Origin: G963691885 sp963691885
GTDB taxonomy: Bacteria; Pseudomonadota; Alphaproteobacteria; UBA8366; Aestuariispiraceae
Assembly (NCBI GenBank): GCA_963691885.1
Contig: OY829843.1
Span: 4,464,001-4,528,000 of the forward strand
Direction of reading: 5' to 3'
DNA: 64,000 nt
The position numbers and the translations under genes were made by a program. A model generated the notes under the pieces. The model was not told the DNA's origin and did no database searches. It saw only the letters and a list, made by a program, of their open reading frames with translations. Each line of letters begins with the position of its first letter. The first letter of the stretch is position 1. Below are positions 1 to 7,843 of this stretch, one piece after another.

Positions 1-569
1 GTTTCGGCTGCATTAAGGATCGGCGTTTGGTTTGGCAAAACAGTCAGTCTGGGTATACCCGGGTTAACAAACACGTCCGAGAGATCGCATTCTCCGCGAA
101 CATATTCGTATAACGAGACCTTCTTCCCGATTCCAAGGTAATTTGCGATGTCCGGCGCCCTAAGGTCGAAATCCACGAGGAGAACCGTCTGTTCAGTCTG
201 ATAAGCAATACTGAACGCAAGATTAATGGAGACAGTTGTTTTACCGCATCCGGTCGTGGGAGATGTCACGGCAATTGTACGCCAGCCGTTATCCTGCATG
301 ATCTTGGTGACCTGTGTCCGAAGCCGGTCGAAGGCAATTGTTCTCGGATCGGTCTTACTGAGAGAGATAATGCGGTTCTTTTCCAAGTGCCCAACGTCGA
401 GATCCTGAACTGATGTTTTGTGATACTCAATGGTTGCCGGGTCGGCTGGGACACCCCGGACGGATCTGGCGACCGCCACGCTGTTGCTCTCAGATTTGCT
501 CTCATCAGAAGTCTTGCCCTGTTCACGTGCTACACGGGCACGCTCTATCGCATCCTTAATACGCTCCAT
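1..569 (-). CDS. BY-kinase (CpsD/CapB-type tyrosine kinase), 3' part beyond left edge
   Basis: This is the first 189 residues of a bacterial tyrosine autokinase that controls chain length and export of exopolysaccharide together with a Wzz-type co-polymerase. The gene is cut by the left window edge. A P-loop (SPTTGCGKTT) lies at about residues 103-112, and a Walker A' motif (VLLVDFDLRAP) at about 129-139, as in the MinD/ParA-like BY-kinases. The N-terminal MERIKDAIERAR resembles the usual start of CpsD-like kinases. The ATG at 569 abuts the stop codon of the upstream gene (570-572), so the two are translationally coupled. The gene is last in a leftward run with the co-polymerase, beta-barrel and export protein. 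The Tyr-rich C-terminal tail lies outside the window. The family call is firm; the exact subgroup is inferred from context. Confidence 0.88.
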   Translation of the reverse strand, partial: MERIKDAIERARVAREQGKTSDESKSESNSVAVARSVRGVPADPATIEYHKTSVQDLDVGHLEKNRIISLSKTDPRTIAFDRLRTQVTKIMQDNGWRTIAVTSPTTGCGKTTVSINLAFSIAYQTEQTVLLVDFDLRAPDIANYLGIGKKVSLYEYVRGECDLSDVFVNPGIPRLTVLPNQTPILNAAE

Positions 570-1040
570 CTAGATTTCCTCTTGGAGATCGAGAAGCATT
601 TGACGAACAAGCTCCCAACCCTGCGCAATGTTGTTCATAACTGTCTCCACCCAACTCTGGACGATGATTAGATGTGGGCCCAGGTCGCCAACAGTTTCTG
701 GATCAAGTCTGCCAACTATCACAATCGCAACCACCGCGACCACAACAATCGCCGTCAATATGAAGTTGAGACTACCCCGATTGCGTCTTTCCGGTTTCCT
801 TGATCTAGCGATCGGCTGGGCATCTGTTTCGTCTCCTGAAATCGGTTTCTTTTTCGCGAAATCAGAATTGGGCTCAGCCAGATTGAGCGCTGTTTCAGTT
901 GGCTCGCAGCGATCTTCCAGTCCAGTGTCTCTTCCCGCCCCGCCCGACGGTGGCGTGTTTACGTGCGCAGCCGACCCCTTTTCAGGTTCGACCGGCCGCG
1001 GTGAACGGGACTTTTGAATGGCATCATATATTTTTGTCAT
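570..1040 (-). CDS. Small single-pass membrane protein of the EPS operon
   Basis: This is a 156-residue protein of unknown function. Residues 1-12 (MTKIYDAIQKSR) resemble the N-terminal motif of BY-kinases, including the one encoded immediately downstream (MERIKDAIERAR). A low-complexity hydrophilic stretch follows. One strong membrane helix (FILTAIVVVAVVAIVIVG) lies near residues 93-110, and a short amphipathic tail ends the protein. There is no ATPase motif. It sits between the Wzz-like gene (23-base gap) and the kinase gene (no gap). That position suggests an accessory factor of the chain-length and kinase complex, but this is inference only. Confidence 0.7.
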   Translation of the reverse strand: MTKIYDAIQKSRSPRPVEPEKGSAAHVNTPPSGGAGRDTGLEDRCEPTETALNLAEPNSDFAKKKPISGDETDAQPIARSRKPERRNRGSLNFILTAIVVVAVVAIVIVGRLDPETVGDLGPHLIIVQSWVETVMNNIAQGWELVRQMLLDLQEEI

Positions 1041-1063
1041 ACGCCAATGATCCGACGGTTCCC

Positions 1064-2842
1064 CTATAAGAAGCGATCACTTATTTTGTAGAACAGTTGG
1101 TCAATCGGCATGTAGAAAAAGTGAACCATTACCGTTCCCAAAACCCCTAGCATCAATAGACCTGTGACCAACAAATACCTCTTGCGCGTATTGGAACGGA
1201 CCTCTTGATGCGTTGTAATGTAGGGCACGCTGACAAGCGGCGCGATATGGGTCAGGTTTTCTAGCGCAAGAGCACCGCGAATACCGCCATCCAAGAACTC
1301 AATGCCGACAATGCTGGCCGCACCCAGCGCGAATGATAGGGCCAGCCCCATTCCCAGCAGCTTCTTTCTGTCAGGCTTTACGGGCTCTGTCGGGACTGTC
1401 GGTGGTTCTACAAGAACAAATCGTTCTGCTTTGCTTGCCTCTTCTACGTTTTCCGAAATCTGCGCTTCCATGGCCTTTGCACGAACATCATTGTACTTGG
1501 AAAGTGCGTTTTCGTAATCCCGGTTAAGCGCTCTGAGCGCCCGGTCAACTTGGGGTGCCTGAAGGATGGCATTTTCAATTTCTTCCAGTTGCCCACCCAA
1601 TGTTTCTTTTTGCTGTCGAAGCGAAAGTATGCGTTCCTTGGCGATGTTAATCTTAACGGCGATACTGGAAATGTTCAGGTTGATTGAAGACAATAACCCA
1701 GCGTTCGGGTCAATAGTTGGCGCAGAAGGTGCTTCAACAACGACCGGTTCATTTGCGCTCCTCAATGTCGCCGCTTCAGCAGCCAGTTCATCCCTCTCAG
1801 CCTGACCAAGCTCTCCGTTCGCGGAAGCCAGTGCCGCTTCAATTTGTTCAAGACGCAATTGCCGGCCAAACGGGCTTCCCTCAGCAATAAGGCGCGCAGT
1901 GGTCGCCTTTATTTCGCGTTTGAGGGCTTTGACATCCGGATGAGAGGGCGCATAGACAGCTTCCGCTGCACTCAATGAGGCGAGAAGCTCAACATATTGC
2001 GCCTCCTCTGGGCTTGTCGTCGCTTCAGTGGGCAGACCTTGTGGTTGTTGCGGCGCTGCTGCAGCCGCACTGACCAGGCTCACCTGCTGCGCTTCGGCTC
2101 TGGCCGAATTCAATTGAATGTCGAGAAACCGAAGCTCTTCCTCATAGGATTTCACTTCACGATCGATTTCACGCATTCCGGTTTCCACCCGTTCCCGCAT
2201 GGACATCCGCAGGTCTAGGTTTTCGGGCAAGGCATCGCTGTTTTCTTGCTTGTATATGGCGATGCTGTTTTCGATTTCCGACAGTGTCTTTTCAAGCTTT
2301 GCAGCTTCCTGATTCAGGAACTCTGTCGTTTCAGTTGCGATCTTCGTTCTGGTCTTTACGTTTTCTTCCATAAAGAGCGTTACAAGCTCATTGGTAACCT
2401 TGACCGCAACAATGGGGGACCGGTGATCAAAGGAAATACGGAACGCAATCGTCGTCTGATTTCTGGAAGTCCCGGTATTCACCAGTTCTACTGTGGTCAA
2501 AGCACGCATTTGCTGAACCATCTCAGTAGATGAGAGTTCGCCGTTTGACCACCTGAAGACGTTGTACTCTTTGGCCAGATTGAGCAGATTTGAACGGGTC
2601 ATGACTCTTTGCTTGATGACTTCGATGCGTTCCGTAGCAGCGCCATCGACAGAAGCAGAAACAATATTGCCTGATATTTTGGGGGATTCGATCAGGATAA
2701 CACCTGTCGATTGATATTGCGGTGGGAGCAGAACCGCGAGAGCAACACTGCCTGCCGCTAATAAAACAAAGGGGATCACAAAAAACCAATACCGCCGCTT
2801 GGCGATGCTGATGATGTCTTTAAGGCTGATTTCTTGTTCCAT
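1064..2842 (-). CDS. Wzz/GumC-type polysaccharide co-polymerase
   Basis: This inner-membrane chain-length determinant (592 residues) works with the BY-kinase and the outer-membrane export protein. An N-terminal helix (about residues 17-38, YWFFVIPFVLLAAGS) is followed by a Wzz domain and long coiled-coil segments in the periplasm (about 160-260 and 300-460). A Pro-rich motif (PPTVPTEPVKPDRKK) then precedes a second helix. A further C-terminal helix (LLVTGLLMLGVLGTVMV) lies near 556-575. There is no fused kinase domain; the kinase is the separate gene ending the operon. The length fits the GumC/EpsB class rather than short Wzz proteins. It starts 12 bases after the beta-barrel gene, as part of one transcription unit. 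Confidence 0.9.
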   Translation of the reverse strand: MEQEISLKDIISIAKRRYWFFVIPFVLLAAGSVALAVLLPPQYQSTGVILIESPKISGNIVSASVDGAATERIEVIKQRVMTRSNLLNLAKEYNVFRWSNGELSSTEMVQQMRALTTVELVNTGTSRNQTTIAFRISFDHRSPIVAVKVTNELVTLFMEENVKTRTKIATETTEFLNQEAAKLEKTLSEIENSIAIYKQENSDALPENLDLRMSMRERVETGMREIDREVKSYEEELRFLDIQLNSARAEAQQVSLVSAAAAAPQQPQGLPTEATTSPEEAQYVELLASLSAAEAVYAPSHPDVKALKREIKATTARLIAEGSPFGRQLRLEQIEAALASANGELGQAERDELAAEAATLRSANEPVVVEAPSAPTIDPNAGLLSSINLNISSIAVKINIAKERILSLRQQKETLGGQLEEIENAILQAPQVDRALRALNRDYENALSKYNDVRAKAMEAQISENVEEASKAERFVLVEPPTVPTEPVKPDRKKLLGMGLALSFALGAASIVGIEFLDGGIRGALALENLTHIAPLVSVPYITTHQEVRSNTRKRYLLVTGLLMLGVLGTVMVHFFYMPIDQLFYKISDRFL

Positions 2843-2854
2843 AGTACTTCTGCG

Positions 2855-4138
2855 TCAGTTGAAAACCGGTGCTGTATAATTGAGCTGCAAGGTAACTCTT
2901 CTAGAGTGGACATCGTCGACGTCTGACTGTTGCTCAAAAATCTCAAAATATCGAAGTTGAGCCTGGAATTCCTCTGAAATCGTCCAGCTTGCAAACGGGT
3001 TTATGGTGCTTTCAGAGGAGGTGGATTGAACCCCGTTGTTGTCCGATTCACTCTCAATCTGAGATAAATTTGCTCCAAAACTCAGGAACTCTGTCTGGTC
3101 GACACGAAAGGTCAAATCAAGTCTCACTGCCTCAACGTCAGTATTATCCTGATATCCTAAACTTGTTTGCATCAGAAATGTGTCTGAAAACAGGTAATCA
3201 TACGAGAATGTACCACCTGTCGTTTCTCTTAGTCCCTGGTCAGCACTACTCGAGAGGTTTCTGAAGGCAGTGAGGTCAATATTTGACCGCTCAAAAGCTC
3301 TGGAATAGGTCAGGTCAAAAACATACCCCTGCTCTCCATCAAGGTCCCTGCCGCCAAAGGAAACATCGATCGAAGAACTAGGATCGATTTCATAGGCGCT
3401 ACCGAATTGTAAGCTAAGGGTGTTTTGCTCATCCTGTCCCTGTGCATCAAAAACCCGATAGCCAACCTGCCCACTGAGGGACAGGTTTTGTGTGATATCA
3501 TGCTCACCCCTCAAATCGACAGACAGATCCAGGAAATCGTCACCTGTTCCACCGGAAAAATCCGAGGCTTCGGCGCCGAAGATAGTGGAATAGCGGGTCA
3601 ACTCGCTATATTGCCGTTCATAGGTGACGTCTAGATCAATATTCGCGACTTGCTCGTCCTGGCTGGTTTGCGATGAGCTTTCACTGCTCAGGAGTTCATC
3701 GTCATCGAAACCTGAGTTTTCAAACTCCAGAAACGACCAGACCGCCACTGCGCTGAGGGATGATTCCTCAAAATCTTGGGTCGCTTCCAAATCGCCCGAA
3801 TAGTTAACAACATTTGCGCGGACGGTCTCGTCACTACTGCGAACGATCTCGCCCTCAAAATCGAACAACAGGGACGATGTAGGCGTTGTGTAGAGCGTGT
3901 TGATCCCAGGCCTAAACAATGCCTCTGAATTCTTCCGTTGTGTATCTGGATCCCGGGTCGGGTTGGTTTCATGGCTAAGCTCAGTTCCAAGACGCACAGT
4001 TGTTTCCAAATCGCCTGATTGCGCTTTTGCAAAAGGAACCGACACCAAGAGAATCGAAAACAACAATACACAAAGCGGACAATCGCATCTACCGTCCCGC
4101 AGGAAACTAAACAGCTCTATCCAATTCTGAGGTGCCAC
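2855..4138 (-). CDS. Outer-membrane beta-barrel of the exosortase/EPS system
   Basis: This 427-residue secreted protein starts at GTG, preceded by a GGTGAGG ribosome site. A hydrophobic segment (CVLLFSILLVSVPFAKA) ends in a likely AKA signal-peptidase site near residue 40. The rest alternates polar and hydrophobic residues in short strands with many Ser, Asp, Gln and aromatic positions, and the protein ends in an aromatic-rich strand (RRVTLQLNYTAPVFN), as outer-membrane barrels do. Such barrels are common in exosortase-linked EPS loci beside a short export protein, where they may form the outer-membrane pore. It lies 11 bases after that export gene. No enzyme motif is visible. The barrel call is firm; the transport role is inferred from context. 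Confidence 0.8.
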   Translation of the reverse strand: MAPQNWIELFSFLRDGRCDCPLCVLLFSILLVSVPFAKAQSGDLETTVRLGTELSHETNPTRDPDTQRKNSEALFRPGINTLYTTPTSSLLFDFEGEIVRSSDETVRANVVNYSGDLEATQDFEESSLSAVAVWSFLEFENSGFDDDELLSSESSSQTSQDEQVANIDLDVTYERQYSELTRYSTIFGAEASDFSGGTGDDFLDLSVDLRGEHDITQNLSLSGQVGYRVFDAQGQDEQNTLSLQFGSAYEIDPSSSIDVSFGGRDLDGEQGYVFDLTYSRAFERSNIDLTAFRNLSSSADQGLRETTGGTFSYDYLFSDTFLMQTSLGYQDNTDVEAVRLDLTFRVDQTEFLSFGANLSQIESESDNNGVQSTSSESTINPFASWTISEEFQAQLRYFEIFEQQSDVDDVHSRRVTLQLNYTAPVFN

Positions 4139-4149
4139 TGAACCTCACC

Positions 4150-4713
4150 TTACGGAACTATAATCACGTCACCTGCCTGAAGTAACATTGTTACGTCCTC
4201 AGGATCTTCACCGGCTATCAACGAGTCGTAGTTGAATGTATAATACTTGGCGTTGGTGCCTGTTCCTCGGAGAATCTTAATTTCCTCGAGATTTGCGAAA
4301 CGGTCAAAGCCCCCGGCTAAACTTAGAATTTGAGCTACAGTGGTTGGCCCGTCCAACACATATGGTCCGGGAACATTAACTTTACCAAGCATATAAACTC
4401 TATTGCCACCTACAGCAGTTATACTAACTGTCACAACAGGCTCTGCTAGGTATTCCGTCAAAAGGCCAATCAGCTCTTGCTCAACTTGTGGCGTCGTTTT
4501 ACCTATAACAGCAACGCGACCTGCCAATGGGAATGTAATATTGCCGTCGGGCAGGACAATAACCTCGGTGTTGAGCAGATCCTCTCGCCATACCGAGATT
4601 TGCAATGTGTCACCAGGCAATAACGTATAACCCGCGTCATCCGCTGATCGCGCTGTGAAGGAAGTTAAGACAAAAGACAAGAAAATGCATAACGATAACA
4701 ATACAAACTTCAT
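4150..4713 (-). CDS. Short Wza-like polysaccharide export (OPX) protein
   Basis: This 187-residue periplasmic protein has a signal peptide (residues 1 to about 23, ending TARSA). A Poly_export domain (about 26-100; LLPGDTLQISVW and LPDGNITFPLAGRV) is followed by one SLBB domain (about 104-160; VYMLGKVNVPGPY). The C-terminal motif is LQAGDVIIVP. It lacks the extra SLBB repeat and C-terminal membrane helix of E. coli Wza (379 residues), and there is no lipobox. Short export proteins of this kind in exosortase loci are paired with a separate outer-membrane barrel, here encoded 11 bases downstream. The start ATG has a good GGAGAA site. A rho-independent terminator lies only about 30 bases upstream of the start. 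Confidence 0.9.
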   Translation of the reverse strand: MKFVLLSLCIFLSFVLTSFTARSADDAGYTLLPGDTLQISVWREDLLNTEVIVLPDGNITFPLAGRVAVIGKTTPQVEQELIGLLTEYLAEPVVTVSITAVGGNRVYMLGKVNVPGPYVLDGPTTVAQILSLAGGFDRFANLEEIKILRGTGTNAKYYTFNYDSLIAGEDPEDVTMLLQAGDVIIVP

Positions 4714-4743
4714 TCATCGTTCTCCATACTCAATAAAGAAAAA

Positions 4744-4761
4744 GGGGAGTAAAAACTCCCC
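4744..4761 (-). terminator. Rho-independent terminator between VPLPA gene and export gene
   Basis: On the minus strand GGGGAGT pairs with ACTCCCC across a four-base loop, followed by TTTTT and further T-rich sequence. This is a textbook intrinsic terminator for the VPLPA-CTERM gene. The start codon of the next gene in the same direction (4713) is only about 30 bases past the stem, so it may act as a partial terminator or attenuator for the EPS export operon. Confidence 0.85.
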
Positions 4762-4803
4762 TCAATACTTACCATATTTTTATATATGTTGTTAAGCTAG
4801 TTC

Positions 4804-4826
4804 GCCAATCAAAAACGTTGATTGGC
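4804..4826 (-). other. Perfect 9-bp hairpin after the VPLPA-CTERM gene
   Basis: GCCAATCAA pairs exactly with TTGATTGGC around a five-base loop, starting about 9 bases past the VPLPA gene stop codon. There is no T-run on either side, so this is more likely an mRNA 3'-end stabilising hairpin than a terminator. The true terminator follows some 40 bases later. Confidence 0.5.
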
Positions 4827-4834
4827 TCCCCAAT

Positions 4835-5446
4835 TTATCCAACCATCACCTTGCTGCGGCGACGCCCTACAACGCCAAGCCCCAACATGGCCGCAGCAAA
4901 CAACAACAGTGGTGCTGGGATCGGAACAGCACTAGACGTCAAAGCCACGCTTGCATTACCGCCGTCGAGCACAATGCCGCTAATAGCAATAGTGATAAAA
5001 TCTCCCTCATCCCAAAGACTGTTAAAGAGGATTGGAAAGAAACCTGGAGTTGCTGCCGCACCAAGCGCATTACCATCCGTATCAGTCAACACACCAGAGA
5101 ATATGCTACCCAGTGCAGTCTCATCAGATGCAAACCGTTCAATTGAAACAGAGAGTTCACCCACACGACGACCTGAGCCACCATCCGTTGGATTAACCAA
5201 AGCAATGTCGTAACCGATGCGTCTATCGGCTCCAACCTCAACTGTACCAAAAACAGACAACGGAGTTCCCGACAGCGCGCCAATTGGATCTAACTCCAAT
5301 TCATACGTATTTGGCGTAGTCATCAACGTAGCGGTAGAGAAATCTGTTCCGTCGCCTATGGGTAAAGTTGCTGAGTACGCGGGGGCCGCGAACAGAAACC
5401 CTAATACAAGTCCTGCACTTGCCAGCATTTTCGTGAAGTTCTTCAT
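4835..5446 (-). CDS. VPLPA-CTERM (exosortase D substrate) secreted protein
   Basis: This 203-residue secreted protein starts at ATG 5446, preceded by AGGA at 8 bases. It begins with a signal peptide (MLASAGLVLGFLFAAPAYSA, cut near residue 25). The C-terminus is a tripartite sorting signal: VPIPAPLLL, a hydrophobic helix (LFAAAMLGLGVVG) and an RRRSK basic cluster. This matches the VPLPA-CTERM form of PEP-CTERM signals recognised by exosortase D, whose gene lies about 390 bases upstream. The central domain is Gly-, Thr- and Asp-rich with no recognised fold. Expected fate: secretion, cleavage at the VPxPA site by the exosortase, and release or attachment at the cell surface. It is followed by a strong terminator, which suggests a highly expressed monocistron. 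Confidence 0.88.
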   Translation of the reverse strand: MKNFTKMLASAGLVLGFLFAAPAYSATLPIGDGTDFSTATLMTTPNTYELELDPIGALSGTPLSVFGTVEVGADRRIGYDIALVNPTDGGSGRRVGELSVSIERFASDETALGSIFSGVLTDTDGNALGAAATPGFFPILFNSLWDEGDFITIAISGIVLDGGNASVALTSSAVPIPAPLLLFAAAMLGLGVVGRRRSKVMVG

Positions 5447-5835
5447 AGTATATATCCTGTGTGACGAGTTACCAACATCTCGGATAACAGACTTCACCGG
5501 TAATGAAATCGCTGTCCGATGCAAAATTTTGAACTAGCGTTAACAAACAGACTGCCGGTTGACCGCGTTGATCAAACTATCAACCAAGTTAGATATTCAG
5601 ACTTTTCGTTGACCTTTTTAAAACGAAGAACAGATGCATCTGCAAACTATTAGCATTCTGAGAGTTTGCGACAGGCGACAGGCAAATGTGAATTCAGATC
5701 GGAATTGCAGCAATATCTTCTAGCTGTACGAAATAGAAACAGTGTCAGAAAGATGGTAGTGTCTGATAGGCAAGGCGAAAATTTGAAGTTTGCAAGATGC
5801 CGATATTCCACCCTTCAGGAAAAACGCATTGCAAA
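5447..5835. other. Intergenic region upstream of the VPLPA-CTERM gene
   Basis: No gene is supported in these 389 bases; the small open frames have no ribosome site or recognisable product. The promoter of the VPLPA gene (leftward) should lie here. An imperfect dyad is visible at about 5557-5585 (GGTTGA...TCAACC, with an internal GTTGAT...ATCAAC). No clear sigma-70 or sigma-54 promoter could be read, and no terminator of the exosortase gene is evident. Confidence 0.4.
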
Positions 5836-7476
5836 TCAATTAGGAACATACCCTTTGAGTTCCGGAATCGCTTCATTCATGAAACGCAGCAAACGAGCAT
5901 CGGCAGCGGAATCGTTTTCCCCATCAACAATCGGTGTGATGACACGAACCAGGCCACCATCATCCCGGTTGATGGTAAACGCATCCCAGATTGAATAGGC
6001 CTTTGCCAGGTAAGCGCTGGTCAGCTTGCGGCCCCTTTGATCAAAATAATAATAGACGAGCTGTCGCCTAAGACCGTTCTGGATGATGGCCCGATTGACG
6101 ACCAGTGGCTCATCAAGCCCATCCAGTGTGATCTCTTTTTTCACGATGTCAGACATTTCCCAACCACCAGCCGGTATACATACTTCCGGGGAATGAACAC
6201 CACTTCCCTCGGTCAGGTTGTTGTAGAAAGCCACAAAGAGGTTCACAGGTGCGACCTCGTCTTTTGAGACATAGTCAGCAAGCAGATAATCATCGGCCTC
6301 CAGAACACGCTCAATTACGGGATCAATAAAGTGGAAAACACCCTTCCAGTCGTCAATTTTACGGGTGAACTCTATAAACTTCTTTCTGTCGACGATCTGC
6401 TCGGTTGGACTTGGCCATGCCATCATGGTTGCAGACACCAAAAAGACAGTCACAAAACTCAACAGAAGCGCTTTTGACGGGACCTGGTCCCGCACACGTG
6501 TGAACTGCGCCCAAACACCGTCAAAATCCAGATCAATGGTTTCATTAAGTGGTAATGGGTTAGATGAAAAACGCTGCATAACAACAGCCAGGCCGAAGAG
6601 GATCGCTACACAGGCGCCGAAAATCACCCAACCTTCAAAAGTGTGCAAGAAACCTTCGGCTTGTTCGATCCCGTAATTATCAACCAAAACACCAATTACC
6701 CCAATGCGGAAACTGTTCATCAAGATCGTGATCGGTGCGGCCGAAACCAGCAGAACGATTTTATGCCATCGAGGACCTTGGTACAGGATCGCATAGATGT
6801 AACTGAAGCTCATGACCGGGAAGAGATATCTGAGACCACTACACGCTTCAGCAACCTGAAGCTTGTACTGCCCGAGGTCGATGATGTTGCCATCGAGAAA
6901 CACCGGAATATCCATCAGTCGGATAAACGCGACCCCAATCTCGGATGATATAAACTGCAGAGTCGTTGAAACCTGCCAGTATATGATGTTCGGCAGGGGC
7001 AACATGAACACCAGATGCAGGACACCCGCCCAAAAGAGAACACCACGTTTGTAACCGAAGCACACCAAAACCATGCCCCAGATCCAGACAATCAACCCAT
7101 AGGTTACAATATCCGGGATCCTGGAAACATTTCCGACAATAGCAAAGAGAATAGCTAAAACAATGAATGCATAACCGGGCATCCGATCGCGGATCTCCCG
7201 ATCTAAGCTTGGCACCTGTTTCATATCGCGGAGGAAAAGATACGCAGAGACGAGAGGAATCAGAGGCCCGTGACTATACTCCGGGACAGCCCACGCTTTC
7301 TGGAGGGAAACCAAACCAAACCAGAACAACGGAACGGCGCTGACTACGACAGCGATGAACAGGAGAAGGCCATTAAGGTTCACCTGATTTGGCAAAACCA
7401 CACTGTGATCATATTTCGCGTCGTTAAACAATTCGATCTCTACCCGCTTAAATCGATCTTCAAAAATTATATTCAA
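5836..7476 (-). CDS. xrtD: Exosortase D (XrtD) fused to a C-terminal EpsI domain
   Basis: This is a 546-residue polytopic membrane protein. Residues about 30-300 form the exosortase transpeptidase/protease core with 8 or so helices. The three signature residues are present: Cys212 in AEACSGLRY, Arg257 in NSFRIG and His278 in GFLHTFEGW. These are the proposed catalytic triad that cleaves PEP-CTERM-like signals. Residues about 330-546 are a periplasmic EpsI domain with the VHSPEVCIPAGGW motif (427-439). An exosortase-EpsI fusion with VPLPA-type substrates in Alphaproteobacteria corresponds to the XrtD group. One substrate gene lies downstream (4835) and another at 29.8-30.6 kb. The subgroup assignment rests on substrate type and lineage, not on a model score. 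Confidence 0.88.
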   Translation of the reverse strand: MNIIFEDRFKRVEIELFNDAKYDHSVVLPNQVNLNGLLLFIAVVVSAVPLFWFGLVSLQKAWAVPEYSHGPLIPLVSAYLFLRDMKQVPSLDREIRDRMPGYAFIVLAILFAIVGNVSRIPDIVTYGLIVWIWGMVLVCFGYKRGVLFWAGVLHLVFMLPLPNIIYWQVSTTLQFISSEIGVAFIRLMDIPVFLDGNIIDLGQYKLQVAEACSGLRYLFPVMSFSYIYAILYQGPRWHKIVLLVSAAPITILMNSFRIGVIGVLVDNYGIEQAEGFLHTFEGWVIFGACVAILFGLAVVMQRFSSNPLPLNETIDLDFDGVWAQFTRVRDQVPSKALLLSFVTVFLVSATMMAWPSPTEQIVDRKKFIEFTRKIDDWKGVFHFIDPVIERVLEADDYLLADYVSKDEVAPVNLFVAFYNNLTEGSGVHSPEVCIPAGGWEMSDIVKKEITLDGLDEPLVVNRAIIQNGLRRQLVYYYFDQRGRKLTSAYLAKAYSIWDAFTINRDDGGLVRVITPIVDGENDSAADARLLRFMNEAIPELKGYVPN

Positions 7477-7843
7477 TACTTCTAATAGCCTATTATTCGT
7501 TAGAATTACAATCTTGCCGGATGATGAATTTCGATAAAATTCACCAAGAAAACTGGTTAAGTGTCATTACTAAGTACTGATTCATTAGACTTGAATAACC
7601 GCCTTCACATATTTTTGATTTTCAGCAGACAGCAACAATTCACAATTCCTCCCGCTAATTGGTCGTATAACCGGTCATGGGATAAGCAATAAAGTCTGCC
7701 CGCTGAGAGCTAATGATCCCGCCCGATATCTTCGGGAAACCGCATTAACAGAAATTCTTCTAATATAAAAACTAACTAAAGCTTGCTTCAGATACCGCCC
7801 CGAATTTAACTGTAGCCGGGTTCAATCTAGCGGAATTTTTCAT
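7477..7843. other. Divergent intergenic region, exosortase / nucleotide-sugar dehydrogenase
   Basis: This AT-rich 367-base spacer lies between two divergently transcribed units and must hold promoters in both directions. No open frame of note is present. The ribosome site of the rightward gene is weak (GGAA). I see no convincing -10/-35 pair or long inverted repeat. Confidence 0.4.

Noticed and set aside
4714..7843. Sigma-54 promoter controlling the exosortase or VPLPA genes
   Set aside because: No GG/GC-spaced TGGCAC-N5-TTGC match could be read on the minus strand in the spacers.
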